DNA of 64,000 nt from Actibacterium sp. (GTDB lineage: Bacteria > Pseudomonadota > Alphaproteobacteria > Rhodobacterales > Rhodobacteraceae): the NCBI GenBank assembly GCA_016278325.1, contig JADQCB010000016.1, positions 124,001 to 188,000 of the forward strand, written 5' to 3'. Below, piece by piece: positions 18,616 through 28,219 of the stretch; the first letter of the stretch is position 1, and each line of letters begins with the position of its first letter. Under the pieces are notes generated by a model. That model was not told the DNA's origin. It saw nothing but the letters and a program-made list of their open reading frames with translations, and made no database searches. The position numbers and the translations under genes are program-made.

Positions 18616-20442
18616 ATGGACGATCAGAACAAGAATCTCATTCTCGCCTCGGCGCTCAGCTTTCTGGTGATTCTCGCCTGGTTCGTCCTGTTCCCGCCCG
18701 AAAAGCAGACCCCCAAACCCGAGCCAGAGACGATCGCCCGCAGCGACCAGGCCGCGCCGCCCGCCAATGTTGGCCAGGCGCCGCCAACGGCAGGCGCGCC
18801 GGACCCCGCCACAACCGCCAGCAATTCCGCCGACAAGGTGGCCGCCGCCCCGCGCCTGAAGATCGAAACCCCCAGCCTTGCCGGGTCCATCTCGCTTCTC
18901 GGGGGGCGGATCGACACGCTTTCACTGACGAATTACGACCAGACGCTTGCCCCGAACTCGCCCAATGTGGAGCTGCTGGCGCCGGCCGGCGCAGAGCGGC
19001 CCTATTACGCGCTCTATGGCTGGGCGCCGGCGGGCGATGTGACCAATGCGCAGGTGCCGGGCCCGGAAACCCTCTGGACGCTGACGGCGGGCGACACGCT
19101 GAGCCCGGGCAACCCTGTGACCCTGACATGGGACAATGGCGCGGGGCTGGTGTTCCATCGCGACATCGCGGTTGACGAGCAGTTCATGTTCACCGTCACC
19201 CAGCGCGTCGAGAACAACAGCGGCGCGCCGGTCCGGATGCTGCCCTATGGCATCGTCGCGCGCCAGGGCAAACCCGACGGCACGAATTTCTTCATCCTGC
19301 ATGAAGGCGTCGTGCGCCAGAACGACAACGAATTGCAGGAAATCGCCTATGGCGACATGCCCGACATGGAGGTCGTCCCGCGCGAAGGCAGCCCGGCCGA
19401 TATTGCCGCGATCGAGCAGAACGGCTGGATCGGGTTCACCGACAAATACTGGATGACCACGCTTATTCCCAAGCCGGGCCAGCCTTTTACCTCGGTCGCG
19501 AAATACGTGCCGCGCAACGACATCTACCAGGTCGAAACGCGGCAACCGGTGATGACCGTCCCGGCAGGGGAAACCGGCCAGGTCGAAACGATGCTATTTG
19601 CCGGCGCCAAGCAATGGGAAGCGATCCGCCATTACCAGAACGACCTGGGAATTCACCGCTTTGTCGACTCGATCGACTGGGGCTGGTTCTTTTTCCTGAC
19701 CAAGCCGATCTTCCGCGTGCTGCACTTCCTCAATGCGTTGATCGGCAACATGGGCTGGTCGATCATCGCCCTGACCTTCTTCCTGAAGGCGCTGCTGTTC
19801 CCGCTGGCCTACAAGTCATATGTCTCGATGGCGAAGATGAAGGAACTCCAGCCGGAAATGGAGAAGATCAAGGAGCGCGCCGGCGACGACCGCCAGAAGC
19901 TCCAGCAAGAGATGATGCAGCTCTACAAGAAGGAAAAGGTGAACCCGGCCTCGGGCTGCCTGCCGATCCTGCTGCAAATCCCGATCTTCTTTTCGCTTTA
20001 CAAGGTGATCTTCGTCACGATCGAGCTGCGCCATGCCCCCTGGATCGGCTGGATCCGCGACCTGTCGGCGCCCGACCCCTCGTCCATCCTGAACCTGTTC
20101 GGGTTGCTGCCCTTTGCGCCGCCGGGGCCTGATTCGATGCTGGCGATCCTGTCGCTGGGCGTGCTTCCGATCCTGCTGGGCATCTCGATGTGGCTGCAAC
20201 AGAAGCTGAACCCGGCGCCGACCGACCCGGCACAGAAGATGATTTTCGCCTGGATGCCCTGGGTCTTCATGTTCATGCTGGGCCGGTTCGCCAGCGGGCT
20301 GGTGCTGTACTGGATCACCAACAACACCATCACCTTCACCCAGCAATACCTGATCATGCGGCTTCAGGGCTACAAGCCGGACGTGTTCGGCAACATCATG
20401 TCGACCTTCCGCAAAACCCCGAAATCGGGCAAGAGCAAGTGA
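18616..20442 (+). CDS. yidC: Membrane protein insertase YidC
   Basis: 608-residue inner-membrane insertase and chaperone (Oxa1 family). An N-terminal anchor helix (about 8-24) is followed by a Pro/Ala-rich linker, a large periplasmic beta-sandwich domain (about 75-350), and five C-terminal helices with the cytosolic hairpin KMKELQPEMEKIKERAGDD. The VNPASGCLPILLQIPIF segment is diagnostic. The basic tail KTPKSGKSK is short. I prefer the ATG at 18616 (MDDQNKN), the usual family start; an ATG at 18601 is possible. The stop overlaps the GTG of the MOSC gene. Confidence 0.96.
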   Translation: MDDQNKNLILASALSFLVILAWFVLFPPEKQTPKPEPETIARSDQAAPPANVGQAPPTAGAPDPATTASNSADKVAAAPRLKIETPSLAGSISLLGGRIDTLSLTNYDQTLAPNSPNVELLAPAGAERPYYALYGWAPAGDVTNAQVPGPETLWTLTAGDTLSPGNPVTLTWDNGAGLVFHRDIAVDEQFMFTVTQRVENNSGAPVRMLPYGIVARQGKPDGTNFFILHEGVVRQNDNELQEIAYGDMPDMEVVPREGSPADIAAIEQNGWIGFTDKYWMTTLIPKPGQPFTSVAKYVPRNDIYQVETRQPVMTVPAGETGQVETMLFAGAKQWEAIRHYQNDLGIHRFVDSIDWGWFFFLTKPIFRVLHFLNALIGNMGWSIIALTFFLKALLFPLAYKSYVSMAKMKELQPEMEKIKERAGDDRQKLQQEMMQLYKKEKVNPASGCLPILLQIPIFFSLYKVIFVTIELRHAPWIGWIRDLSAPDPSSILNLFGLLPFAPPGPDSMLAILSLGVLPILLGISMWLQQKLNPAPTDPAQKMIFAWMPWVFMFMLGRFASGLVLYWITNNTITFTQQYLIMRLQGYKPDVFGNIMSTFRKTPKSGKSK

Positions 20443-21188
20443 CCGGCCATATCGCGGGGCTGTGGCGGCATCCGATCAAGTCGCATGGTCGGGAAACGCT
20501 GGACAGCGTCGTGCTGACCGCCGGGCAGACGATGCCATGGGACAGGGTCTGGGCCGTCGCGCATGAACGTTCCAGTGCGGACGGGCACGCCTGGGCCCCT
20601 TGCGCGAACTTTTCGATCGGGGCAAAGGCCCCCGGGCTCATGGCGATCGACGCCCGGCTGGACCAGACGACGCGCACGGTTCACCTGACCCATCCCGACC
20701 GCCCGCCGCTGAGCGTGCGGCCGGACGATGCGCCCGACGAGCTGATCGCCTGGGCGGCGCCGCTGATGCCCGCGGATCGGCTGGCCTCGGCCCGGGTCGT
20801 GCGGGTGCCCGGCCGCGGCATGACCGATACCGCCTATGCGTCGGTTTCGATCGGCAACCTGGCCAGCCACCGCGCTGTCGAGGCGCGGATCGGCGGGCCG
20901 TTGTCGGCCTGCCGTTGGCGGCTGAATATCTGGCTCGACGGGCTGGATCCCTGGGCGGAATTCGACTGGATCGGGCGGCATCTGCGGCTCGGCGGGGCGC
21001 GTCTTGAGGTGGTCGAGCGTATCCGGCGCTGCCGCGCGACCGAGGCGAACCCCGATACCGGCCAGCGCGACGCCCCGACCCTGGAGGTGCTGGACCAGGG
21101 CTGGGGACACCGCGATTTCGGCATCTATGCCCGCGTGACCGACGGTGGCCCCGTCGGCCTTGGCGATGCGATCGAGGTGATCGGATGA
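20439..21188 (+). CDS. MOSC domain-containing protein
   Basis: 249-residue protein with an MOSC_N beta-barrel (GLWRHPIKS near 7, where the lysine is conserved) and a C-terminal MOSC domain including the CRATEANPDTGQRD segment with its conserved cysteine. MOSC proteins (MoCo sulfurase C-terminal) handle molybdenum-cofactor-dependent reductions or sulfur transfer. The start is the GTG overlapping the yidC stop (GTGA), and its end overlaps engB (ATGA), so the three are translationally coupled. Exact substrate unknown. Confidence 0.82.
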   Translation: MTGHIAGLWRHPIKSHGRETLDSVVLTAGQTMPWDRVWAVAHERSSADGHAWAPCANFSIGAKAPGLMAIDARLDQTTRTVHLTHPDRPPLSVRPDDAPDELIAWAAPLMPADRLASARVVRVPGRGMTDTAYASVSIGNLASHRAVEARIGGPLSACRWRLNIWLDGLDPWAEFDWIGRHLRLGGARLEVVERIRRCRATEANPDTGQRDAPTLEVLDQGWGHRDFGIYARVTDGGPVGLGDAIEVIG

Positions 21189-21835
21189 GCCTTCGATTCC
21201 CGCTGGCCGAGCTTCCCGACCCCGCCGCGGCCGAAATGGGCCGCAAACTGTTTGCCGGGCCCACCGATTTCCTCAAGGGCGTGGTCGCCATGGATGGCTT
21301 GCCGCCGGCCGACCGCCCCGAGGTCTGTTTCGCCGGGCGGTCCAATGTCGGGAAATCGACCCTTATCAACGCGCTGACAGGGCGCAAGGGGCTGGCCCGG
21401 GCCTCGAACACGCCGGGCCGCACCCAGGAAATCAACTATTTCACGCTCGGCGAAAGCCGCTATCTGGTGGATCTTCCCGGCTATGGCTATGCCGAGGCAC
21501 CGTTGCCGGTCGTGCGCAAATGGCAGCGTCTGCTCAAGGCCTATCTGTCGGGGCGCCAGACGCTGCGCCGTGCCTTCGTGCTGATAGATGCGCGCCATGG
21601 GATCAAAAAGGTGGATGAAGAGATCCTGAGCCTGCTGGACCAGGCCGCCGTCACCTTCCAGGTGGTGCTGACCAAGGCCGACAAGCTGAAGACCCGGGAC
21701 CGCGACGCGGTGCTGGCCCAGGTGCGCGCCGCGCTTTGCGACCATCCCGCCGCCTTTCCCGAAATCGTCGAAACCAGCGCCGAAACGGGCGACGGAATCG
21801 TGACCCTGCGGGCGATCATCGCGGCGCTCGAATGA
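21185..21835 (+). CDS. engB: Ribosome-biogenesis GTP-binding protein EngB (YsxC/YihA)
   Basis: 216-residue GTPase needed for large-subunit ribosome assembly. G motifs: GRSNVGKST at 51-59 (G1), the TPGRTQ switch (G2), DLPGYGYA (G3), TKAD (G4) and ETSAETG (G5). It overlaps the MOSC gene by four bases and precedes argB by 62 bases, the order common in Rhodobacterales (yidC-MOSC-engB-argB). Confidence 0.95.
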   Translation: MSLRFPLAELPDPAAAEMGRKLFAGPTDFLKGVVAMDGLPPADRPEVCFAGRSNVGKSTLINALTGRKGLARASNTPGRTQEINYFTLGESRYLVDLPGYGYAEAPLPVVRKWQRLLKAYLSGRQTLRRAFVLIDARHGIKKVDEEILSLLDQAAVTFQVVLTKADKLKTRDRDAVLAQVRAALCDHPAAFPEIVETSAETGDGIVTLRAIIAALE

Positions 21836-21897
21836 TCCGCGGGCTTGTCGCCGGGCGCGGTCCGGTCTACCACCATGCCTGAATATCCGGGGCCGCA

Positions 21898-22770
21898 ATG
21901 ATGAAGAAGCAGACCGCCATGACCCGCGACTGGATCGCGACAGCCCGCACCCTGTCCGAAGCGCTGCCCTATCTTCAGCGCTATGACGAGGCGACCGTCG
22001 TCATAAAGATCGGCGGCCACGCCATGGGCGATGACGAGGAAATGGCCACCTTCGCGCGCGACGTGGTCTTGATGCGGCAGGTCGGCGTCAACCCGGTGGT
22101 CGTTCACGGCGGCGGCCCGATGATCAACGAGATGCTTTCCCGCCTGGGGGTCAGATCGGACTTCGTGAACGGCAAGCGCGTCACCGACGCCGAGACCGTG
22201 AAGGTCGTCGAGATGGTCCTGTCGGGCTTCGTGAACAAGCGGATCGTGCAGGCCATAAACGCCCAGGGCGGCAAGGCCGTCGGCCTGTCGGGCAAGGATG
22301 CGAACCTGATGTTCTGCGAGCAGACCAACCCGGATCTGGGGTTCGTGGGCACCCCGTCCGAGATGAACCCGGCGGTGCTGCATCAGCTTTTCGCGTCCGA
22401 GATCATTCCCGTCGTGGCGCCGCTGGGCGCGGGCCGCAGCGGCGAGACGTTCAACGTCAACGGCGATACCGCAGCGGGCGCGATTGCCGCCGCGTTGAAG
22501 GCCGATCGCCTGCTGTTGCTGACCGACGTGGCCGGGGTGAAGGATTCCAGCGGCGAAGTCGTGACCGAGCTGACCCCCGATCAGATCGTCAGCATGACCG
22601 CCGAAGGCATCATTGCCGGCGGCATGATCCCCAAGACCGAAACCGCGCTTGCCGCGATCGAGGGGGGTGTCCGCGCCGTGGTGATCCTTGACGGGCGGGC
22701 GCCGAACGCCTGTTTGCTGGAACTCTATACCGAACACGGGGCGGGATCGCTCATTCGCCAGCCGCGTTAG
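21898..22770 (+). CDS. argB: Acetylglutamate kinase
   Basis: 290-residue amino-acid-kinase-fold enzyme; second step of arginine synthesis (N-acetyl-L-glutamate to its 5-phosphate). Seen: [12 protein letters not shown] near 34, [10 protein letters not shown] near 72, [19 protein letters not shown] for acetylglutamate, and [11 protein letters not shown] near the C-terminus. The N-terminal helix (residues 1-25) is the type found in arginine-sensitive hexameric enzymes, so feedback inhibition is likely. The gene starts ATGATG, so two adjacent starts are possible. A hairpin at 22831-22862 may end the yidC-argB transcript. Confidence 0.95.
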   Translation: MMKKQTAMTRDWIATARTLSEALPYLQRYDEATVVIKIGGHAMGDDEEMATFARDVVLMRQVGVNPVVVHGGGPMINEMLSRLGVRSDFVNGKRVTDAETVKVVEMVLSGFVNKRIVQAINAQGGKAVGLSGKDANLMFCEQTNPDLGFVGTPSEMNPAVLHQLFASEIIPVVAPLGAGRSGETFNVNGDTAAGAIAAALKADRLLLLTDVAGVKDSSGEVVTELTPDQIVSMTAEGIIAGGMIPKTETALAAIEGGVRAVVILDGRAPNACLLELYTEHGAGSLIRQPR

Positions 22771-22830
22771 GGATCGAACGTCAAGTTGCCCTGCCCCGGG
22801 CGGTGAACGCGCGATCGTGACTGCACCGGC

Positions 22831-22862
22831 GGCGCGGGCCACCCTTTCGGGCCGCCCGCGCC
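22831..22862 (+). terminator. Hairpin downstream of argB, possible terminator
   Basis: Perfect 9-base arms GGCGCGGGC and GCCCGCGCC with a 14-base loop, 60 bases after argB. Only GTTTC follows, so the U-tract is weak. It could also help end transcription from the convergent glyA gene. Confidence 0.45.
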
Positions 22863-22890
22863 GTTTCAGACCGGGCCCGGGCGCATGCGC

Positions 22891-24186
22891 TCAGAGCCCG
22901 GGATAGATCGGGAAGCGCGCGCAGAGCTGGGCGACCTCGGCGCGGACCGCGGCCTCGACCTCGGCATTTCCATCTTCGCCATTGACGGCCAGGCCATCGA
23001 CGACGCGGGTGATCCAGTCGGCAACCTGGCGGAATTCGTTCTCGCCGAAGCCGCGCGTGGTGCCGGCCGGGGTGCCCAGGCGCACCCCCGAGGTGACTGT
23101 CGGCTTTTCCGGGTCGAAGGGGATGCCGTTCTTGTTGCAGGTGATATGCGCGCGCCCCAGCGCCTTTTCGGTGGCATTGCCCTTGACGCCCTTGGGCCGC
23201 AGGTCGACCAGCAGCACATGGGTGTCGGTGCCGCCGGTGACGATGTCCAGCCCGCCCTTCATCAACTGGTCGGCCAGGGCCTGGGCGTTGCGGATGACCT
23301 GGATCGCGTAATCCTTGAACTCAGGGCGCTGCGCTTCGCCGAAGGCGACGGCCTTGGCCGCGATGACATGCATCAGCGGGCCGCCCTGAATGCCGGGGAA
23401 GATGGCCGAGTTCACCTTCTTTGCGATCGTCTCGTCATCGGTCAGGATCATCCCGCCACGCGGGCCGCGCAACGTCTTGTGCGTGGTCGTGGTGGCGACA
23501 TGCGCATGCGGGAAGGGCGAGGGATGCTGCCCCCCGGCCACCAGCCCGGCGAAATGCGCCATGTCCACCAGAAGATACGCGCCGACGCTGTCGGCGATTT
23601 CGCGCATTCTTGTGAAATCCACCTGGCGCGGAATGGCCGACCCGCCGGCGATGATCATTTTCGGGCTGTGTTCGCTGGCCAGCGCCTGCACCTGGTCATA
23701 GTCGATGCGGCTGTCCTGCCTGCGCACACCATATTGCACGGCGTTGAACCATTTGCCCGACTGGTTGGGTTTTGCCCCATGCGTCAGGTGACCGCCGGCA
23801 TCCAGGCTCATACCCAGGATGGTATCGCCCGGCTGCAACAGCGCGGTGAAAACCCCCTGGTTGGCCTGGCTGCCCGAGTTCGGCTGGACATTGGCAAAGC
23901 CGCAGCCGAAAAGCGCTTTCGCCCGGTCGATCGCCAGGGTCTCGGCGATGTCGACGAACTGGCACCCGCCGTAATACCGCCGCCCGGGATAGCCTTCGGC
24001 GTATTTGTTGGTCATCACCGATCCCTGCGCTTCCATCACGGCGCGGGACACGATGTTTTCCGATGCGATAAGCTCGATCTCGTCGCGCTGTCGGCCAAGC
24101 TCGAGCTCGATGGCCTTGGCAATTTCCGGGTCGCGCGACCCGAGGGTTTCGGTGAAAAAGCCGGAATCACGATGCGGTGCGTTCAT
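22891..24186 (-). CDS. glyA: Serine hydroxymethyltransferase
   Basis: 431-residue PLP enzyme interconverting serine and glycine with transfer of the C1 unit to tetrahydrofolate. The PLP lysine is Lys237 in [25 protein letters not shown] near 38, the [11 protein letters not shown] loop near 65 and MAHFAGLVA near 209 are all present. An AGGAG site lies 7 bases before the ATG. It faces argB at its 3' end and is divergent from nadK over about 200 bases. No glycine riboswitch pattern was recognised in that region. Confidence 0.97.
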   Translation of the reverse strand: MNAPHRDSGFFTETLGSRDPEIAKAIELELGRQRDEIELIASENIVSRAVMEAQGSVMTNKYAEGYPGRRYYGGCQFVDIAETLAIDRAKALFGCGFANVQPNSGSQANQGVFTALLQPGDTILGMSLDAGGHLTHGAKPNQSGKWFNAVQYGVRRQDSRIDYDQVQALASEHSPKMIIAGGSAIPRQVDFTRMREIADSVGAYLLVDMAHFAGLVAGGQHPSPFPHAHVATTTTHKTLRGPRGGMILTDDETIAKKVNSAIFPGIQGGPLMHVIAAKAVAFGEAQRPEFKDYAIQVIRNAQALADQLMKGGLDIVTGGTDTHVLLVDLRPKGVKGNATEKALGRAHITCNKNGIPFDPEKPTVTSGVRLGTPAGTTRGFGENEFRQVADWITRVVDGLAVNGEDGNAEVEAAVRAEVAQLCARFPIYPGL

Positions 24187-24389
24187 TGAGCGTCTCCTGA
24201 ATGCAGCGGAATTGCCGGGTGTTTAGCCTGAAAAGCCGAGACAAAAAAGGGGCGTTCGCGACTTGCCGGATCGCGGGCGCGAAACCGGCGCGAAAACCGC
24301 GTGGACCTGCGCGATTCAAGGGCCGCAATTCGGCGCTTGAGTTTCGCGTTGCGCGCGGCGAACAATGCGCCCGAGGAAGGATCGCGACC

Positions 24390-25154
24390 ATGCCCGACAC
24401 GCAAATCGCCTTCATGGCGAGCGATACCGAGATTGCGCAGGCGGCACGGCGCCACCTGTCGATGGAATATGGCGACGCGCCGCTGGAAAAGGCCGACGTG
24501 ATCGTGGCACTGGGTGGCGACGGCTTCATGCTTCAGACGCTGCATGGCACGCAGCACCTGGATACCCCGGTCTATGGCATGAATTGCGGGACGGTCGGGT
24601 TCCTGATGAACGAATACCATGAGCCCGGCCTGATCGACCGCCTGGCCGCCGCCGAGGAAGAGGTGATCCACCCGCTGAGAATGCGCGCCATCGGGGCCAA
24701 CGGATCGGTGCACGAGGCGCTTGCGATCAACGAGGTGTCGCTGCTGCGCGCCGGGCCACAGGCGGCCAAGCTGCGGATCTCGATCGACGGCAAGCTGCGG
24801 CTGGAAGAGCTGGTCTGCGACGGGGCGCTGGTGGCGACGCCGGCCGGCTCGACCGCATACAACTATTCGGCGCATGGGCCGATTCTGCCGATCGGTTCCG
24901 ACGTCCTGGCGCTGACGGCGATGTCGGCATTCCGGCCCCGGCGCTGGCGCGGGGCTTTGCTGCCCAGCGAGGCGAAAGTCCGGATCGACGTGGTGAACCC
25001 GTCGAAGCGACCGGTGATGGCCGATGCCGACAGCCGCTCGGCCGGGATCGTCGTGTCAGTCGAGATCGAGACCGCGCGCGACGTGAGCCACCGCATCCTG
25101 TTCGATCCGGGCCACGGGCTGGAAGAGCGTCTGATCCGCGAGCAATTCGTCTAG
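24390..25154 (+). CDS. nadK: NAD kinase
   Basis: 254-residue ATP-NAD kinase making NADP. The catalytic GGDG is at 42-45, INEVSL near 110 and the [18 protein letters not shown] motif near 150. A short N-terminus, without the extra domain of some family members, is usual for alphaproteobacteria. The ATG at 24390 has AGGAAGG upstream. The last bases are shared with the convergent response-regulator gene (both end in TAG on opposite strands), so no terminator separates them. Confidence 0.93.
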   Translation: MPDTQIAFMASDTEIAQAARRHLSMEYGDAPLEKADVIVALGGDGFMLQTLHGTQHLDTPVYGMNCGTVGFLMNEYHEPGLIDRLAAAEEEVIHPLRMRAIGANGSVHEALAINEVSLLRAGPQAAKLRISIDGKLRLEELVCDGALVATPAGSTAYNYSAHGPILPIGSDVLALTAMSAFRPRRWRGALLPSEAKVRIDVVNPSKRPVMADADSRSAGIVVSVEIETARDVSHRILFDPGHGLEERLIREQFV

Positions 25155-26554
25155 GCGCGATTCTTGCGGTCTTTCGCCCATGCCTCACGCTTGCGATAAA
25201 GCGTCGAGGGCGAGACGTTCAATTCGCGGGCGGCTTGGGGCACAGAACCATCGTGACGGTCGATCGCCGTCTCGATCACCAGCCGCTCGATCTCGGCCAG
25301 GGTCTTGCCGGCCAACCCGTCGAGCGCCCCCCCCGGACCGGAGGTTTCGGCCGATGCGCAGCGGGCATCGGCGGGCCTGGTACGGCCCGTGCGCTCCAGG
25401 TCGGGTGGCAGCATGTCCAGGGTCAATATCGGACCCTCGTTCAGCACGACCGCATGCCGCACGGCGTTCAGCAGTTCGCGCACGTTGCCGGGCCAGTCCA
25501 ACTGGCGAAACAGCGCTTTCACATCGTCCGAAATCGCGGTGAAGCTGTGCCCCTCTTCGGCGGCGAAACGGGCCAGCGCGTCCTCGGCGATCATGATCGC
25601 ATCTTCGCCGCGCGCGCGCAGCGGCGGCAGGTGAATCGGCACGACATGCAGGCGGTAATACAGATCCTCGCGAAACCGGCCGCGGCGGATCTCTTCCATC
25701 GGGTCGCGGTTGGTGGCGCAGATGATGCGCACGTCGACCTTGTGCGGGCGGGTCGCGCCGACCGGCTGGATCGTCGATGTCTGAAGGAATCGCAGCAGCT
25801 TGGTCTGCAGATTCATGTCCATCTCGCAGATCTCGTCCAGGAACAGGGTTCCGCCATCGGCCACCGCCGCCGCGCCGGGCTTGTCGGCAATGGCGCCCGT
25901 GAACGACCCCTTGAGATGGCCGAAAACCTCTGATTCCAGCAAATCGGTCGGAATCGCGCCGCAGTTGAGCGGCACGAACGGCCCCGATGCCCGGTGCGAG
26001 CCGTCATGGATCGCCTGGGCGCAAAGCTCTTTTCCGGTGCCGCTCTCGCCGGTGATGAACACCGTGGCCATAGACCGCCCGACCGAGCGGATGCGCGTGA
26101 AGACCGCCTCCATCGCAGGCGAGTTGCCGGTGAAGACGCTGAACATGGCCCGCCCCCGGCCTGCCGGGTCCGGGGGCGCGTCCTGCTTTCGGCCCGCGTC
26201 GGCAAGCGCGCTTTCGACAGCGTTCAGGAACCGCTGTTCATTGAATGGCTTGAGCAGGAAATCGTGCGCGCCCAGGCGCATCGCCTCGACCGCGCGATTG
26301 ATCGAGCCGTTCGCGGTGATGACGATCACGCATGTATCGGGGCGCTCTTCCATCATCTCGCGCATCAGATCCAGCCCCGAGCGGTCGGGCAGCACCAGGT
26401 CCAGCAGGACAACCTGCGGCGCGTGCTTGCGCAAGGCGCCCAGCCCGTCCCGGGCGGTTCCTGCCGAGACCACGCTGTAACCGGCGCCCTGCAGGATCGA
26501 TTCGTACACCAGTTGCAACGAGGGCGTATCCTCGATCAACAGCAGCGGCGTCAT
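25151..26554 (-). CDS. LuxO-like sigma-54-dependent response regulator
   Basis: 467 residues: receiver domain 1-120 (phospho-acceptor Asp52, Lys102), AAA+ domain about 140-370 (Walker A GESGTGKE 169-176, FLDEI Walker B, arginine-finger region [11 protein letters not shown]), and a C-terminal Fis-type helix-turn-helix ending in [17 protein letters not shown]. The sigma-54 contact loop reads GSFTGA (216-221) instead of the canonical GAFTGA. The kinase gene directly upstream overlaps its ATG by four bases, so the two form a phosphorelay. The domain order and closest recognised type are LuxO/NtrC-like. Target genes are unknown and no -24/-12 promoter was recognised in the window. Confidence 0.88.
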   Translation of the reverse strand: MTPLLLIEDTPSLQLVYESILQGAGYSVVSAGTARDGLGALRKHAPQVVLLDLVLPDRSGLDLMREMMEERPDTCVIVITANGSINRAVEAMRLGAHDFLLKPFNEQRFLNAVESALADAGRKQDAPPDPAGRGRAMFSVFTGNSPAMEAVFTRIRSVGRSMATVFITGESGTGKELCAQAIHDGSHRASGPFVPLNCGAIPTDLLESEVFGHLKGSFTGAIADKPGAAAVADGGTLFLDEICEMDMNLQTKLLRFLQTSTIQPVGATRPHKVDVRIICATNRDPMEEIRRGRFREDLYYRLHVVPIHLPPLRARGEDAIMIAEDALARFAAEEGHSFTAISDDVKALFRQLDWPGNVRELLNAVRHAVVLNEGPILTLDMLPPDLERTGRTRPADARCASAETSGPGGALDGLAGKTLAEIERLVIETAIDRHDGSVPQAARELNVSPSTLYRKREAWAKDRKNRA

Positions 26555-28089
26555 GCGGCACCTGCCTTCAGCCGCTCGGCATATTCGGATTCGATCAGCT
26601 CCAGCACAGATCCGATCTGACGCACCACCTGCCGACCGGTTTCCGCGGCGCGGCCGCTGTCGCGATCATGCGCCGCACGGTTGAGCGTTTCGGCCATCGA
26701 CTGAAGCTGATCGGCGCCGATCGCCCCGGCCAGCGAAATCAGAACATGGGTGCGTGCGCGCAACAGCGCGAAATCCGGTTCGCTGAGCCCCGCCTGGACC
26801 CCGGTGCGAACCGTGCGGAAATCCTGCGTCAGCCGGCTCAGAAGTTCGGCCCCGTTCTCGTCGCCGGCCAGGGCAAGCAACCGGTCCAGGTGCAACGTGC
26901 TGAAAGCCGGGGCATTGCCGGTCTCGGGGCCGCTCTCGGCGTGATCGCGTCCTTTCAGCACGGCACCGATCGCCTCGCCGAAGGACTCGATGCTCATGAT
27001 CGGTTTCGCGAGAATGCCGTCCGCCCCGGCATCATATATCTCGACCCGGTTGGCATTCAGGACATAGGCGGTGATCGCCAGGATTGGCAGCGGCGCCGCG
27101 CGCCGCATCCGGGTCTCGTGCCGCCGCACGCCGCGGATCACGTCCAGCCCGGACAGGCGCGGCATCTCGATGTCGATCAGCGCCAGGTCGAAATCCGCGC
27201 TCTCCAGCAGGGCCTGCGCGGCTTGCCCGTCCTCTGCGAGGCGCGGTGCGGCGCCCAGGGTTTCGAGCATCTGGCGAAGAAGCAGCTGATTGGTCTGATT
27301 GTCCTCGGCCACCAGAACGTCGAACCCTGTCAGGTCCGGCAGGGCGGCCGGACCGCGGACGGTGACACCGGGCGCCCAGGCGGCGCGCGGCAGGCGCAGC
27401 GCCACCTCGGCCCCGCCGCCGGCCCGGTTGGCCACGTCCATCCGCGCGCCGATCTTCCGGGCCAGGTCGCGAACGATATGCAGCCCCAGACCGCTGCCCG
27501 GCGTGTCGCTTTGCGGGGCGCGTCCGCCGGCCTCGAACAGCTGCGCCATTGCGGCATCGCTTATCCCCGGACCTGTATCGCGCACCGTCAGTGTCAGCGT
27601 TTCGCGCCGCTGCATCCCCACGCTCAGCGTGACTTCACCGGAAACGGTATGCTTCATCGCATTGCCGATCAGGTTGGCAAGGATCCGCTCCAGCGCCGTG
27701 CGGTCAATGCCGATCACCGCCGGCAGGTCCGCCGCCCGCTCGACCGTGAAGCGCAGGCCGCGGCCGCGGGCATGCGGGGCCCAACGCGCCTCGATGTCAT
27801 CCAGGAACGCGGGCAGGCGGGACCCGCCCCCGGCCCGGCCCGTCGGGGCATCCCCCGCGATCAGCGCCAGAACCTCGTCGCTGAGCCGGGCCAGTTGCTC
27901 GCCGGCGCTGCGCACGCGCTGGAGTTGTTGGCGCGATGGCGCGTCCAGCGGCGCGAGATCGGCCAGCGCCAGGCCGCCCAGGATGTCGCTGACCGCATTC
28001 CCGATGTCGTGGCCCAGCAACGCGGCGCGCTTGCGGAATTCGGCACCGTCATCCGAAGATTCGGAATTCTGCGTCTTGCCGTGCTTCAA
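26551..28089 (-). CDS. Hybrid histidine kinase with receiver and Hpt domains, no input domain
   Basis: 512 residues with no signal peptide, membrane helix or sensor domain. DHp helix with His27 in LLGHDIGNAVSD; HATPase with N box NLIGNAMKH (Asn143), DTGPGIS and GSGLGLHIV; a receiver domain about 255-375 with Asp306 (LIDIEMP) and the KPI lysine; then a C-terminal Hpt-like helix bundle with His448 in RARTHVLISLAGAIG. A four-step His-Asp-His-Asp relay to the downstream sigma-54 regulator is thus possible. The usual Hpt lysine after the histidine is not obvious. With no input module, the signal must come from a partner protein, from the short N-terminus, or from the relay itself. Confidence 0.85.
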   Translation of the reverse strand: MKHGKTQNSESSDDGAEFRKRAALLGHDIGNAVSDILGGLALADLAPLDAPSRQQLQRVRSAGEQLARLSDEVLALIAGDAPTGRAGGGSRLPAFLDDIEARWAPHARGRGLRFTVERAADLPAVIGIDRTALERILANLIGNAMKHTVSGEVTLSVGMQRRETLTLTVRDTGPGISDAAMAQLFEAGGRAPQSDTPGSGLGLHIVRDLARKIGARMDVANRAGGGAEVALRLPRAAWAPGVTVRGPAALPDLTGFDVLVAEDNQTNQLLLRQMLETLGAAPRLAEDGQAAQALLESADFDLALIDIEMPRLSGLDVIRGVRRHETRMRRAAPLPILAITAYVLNANRVEIYDAGADGILAKPIMSIESFGEAIGAVLKGRDHAESGPETGNAPAFSTLHLDRLLALAGDENGAELLSRLTQDFRTVRTGVQAGLSEPDFALLRARTHVLISLAGAIGADQLQSMAETLNRAAHDRDSGRAAETGRQVVRQIGSVLELIESEYAERLKAGAA

Positions 28090-28184
28090 TGTGGTAAGCC
28101 CTTACAGGTAACCGACGCCTGCCGGGCGACATGCCCGCCAGGGTTGCACTTGAACTCATACCTCAAGGGCATCCCTGCCCCAAC

Positions 28185-28202
28185 CTGTCGATATCGACAG
28201 GC
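28185..28202. promoter_or_regulatory. 18-base perfect palindrome between prpE and the hybrid-kinase gene
   Basis: CCTGTCGATATCGACAGG reads the same on both strands. It lies 17 bases after the prpE stop codon and 95 bases before the kinase start codon, a normal place for an operator. It could also fold as a 7-base stem with an ATAT loop, but only TTGGGG follows on the transcribed strand, which makes a terminator less likely. Confidence 0.45.
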
Positions 28203-28219
28203 GCGGCGACAGTCAGGCC

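Noticed and set aside
24187-24389. Possible glycine riboswitch or other leader RNA before glyA
   Set aside because: I could not recognise the conserved cores; only ordinary G/C-rich sequence and a ribosome-binding site are seen.
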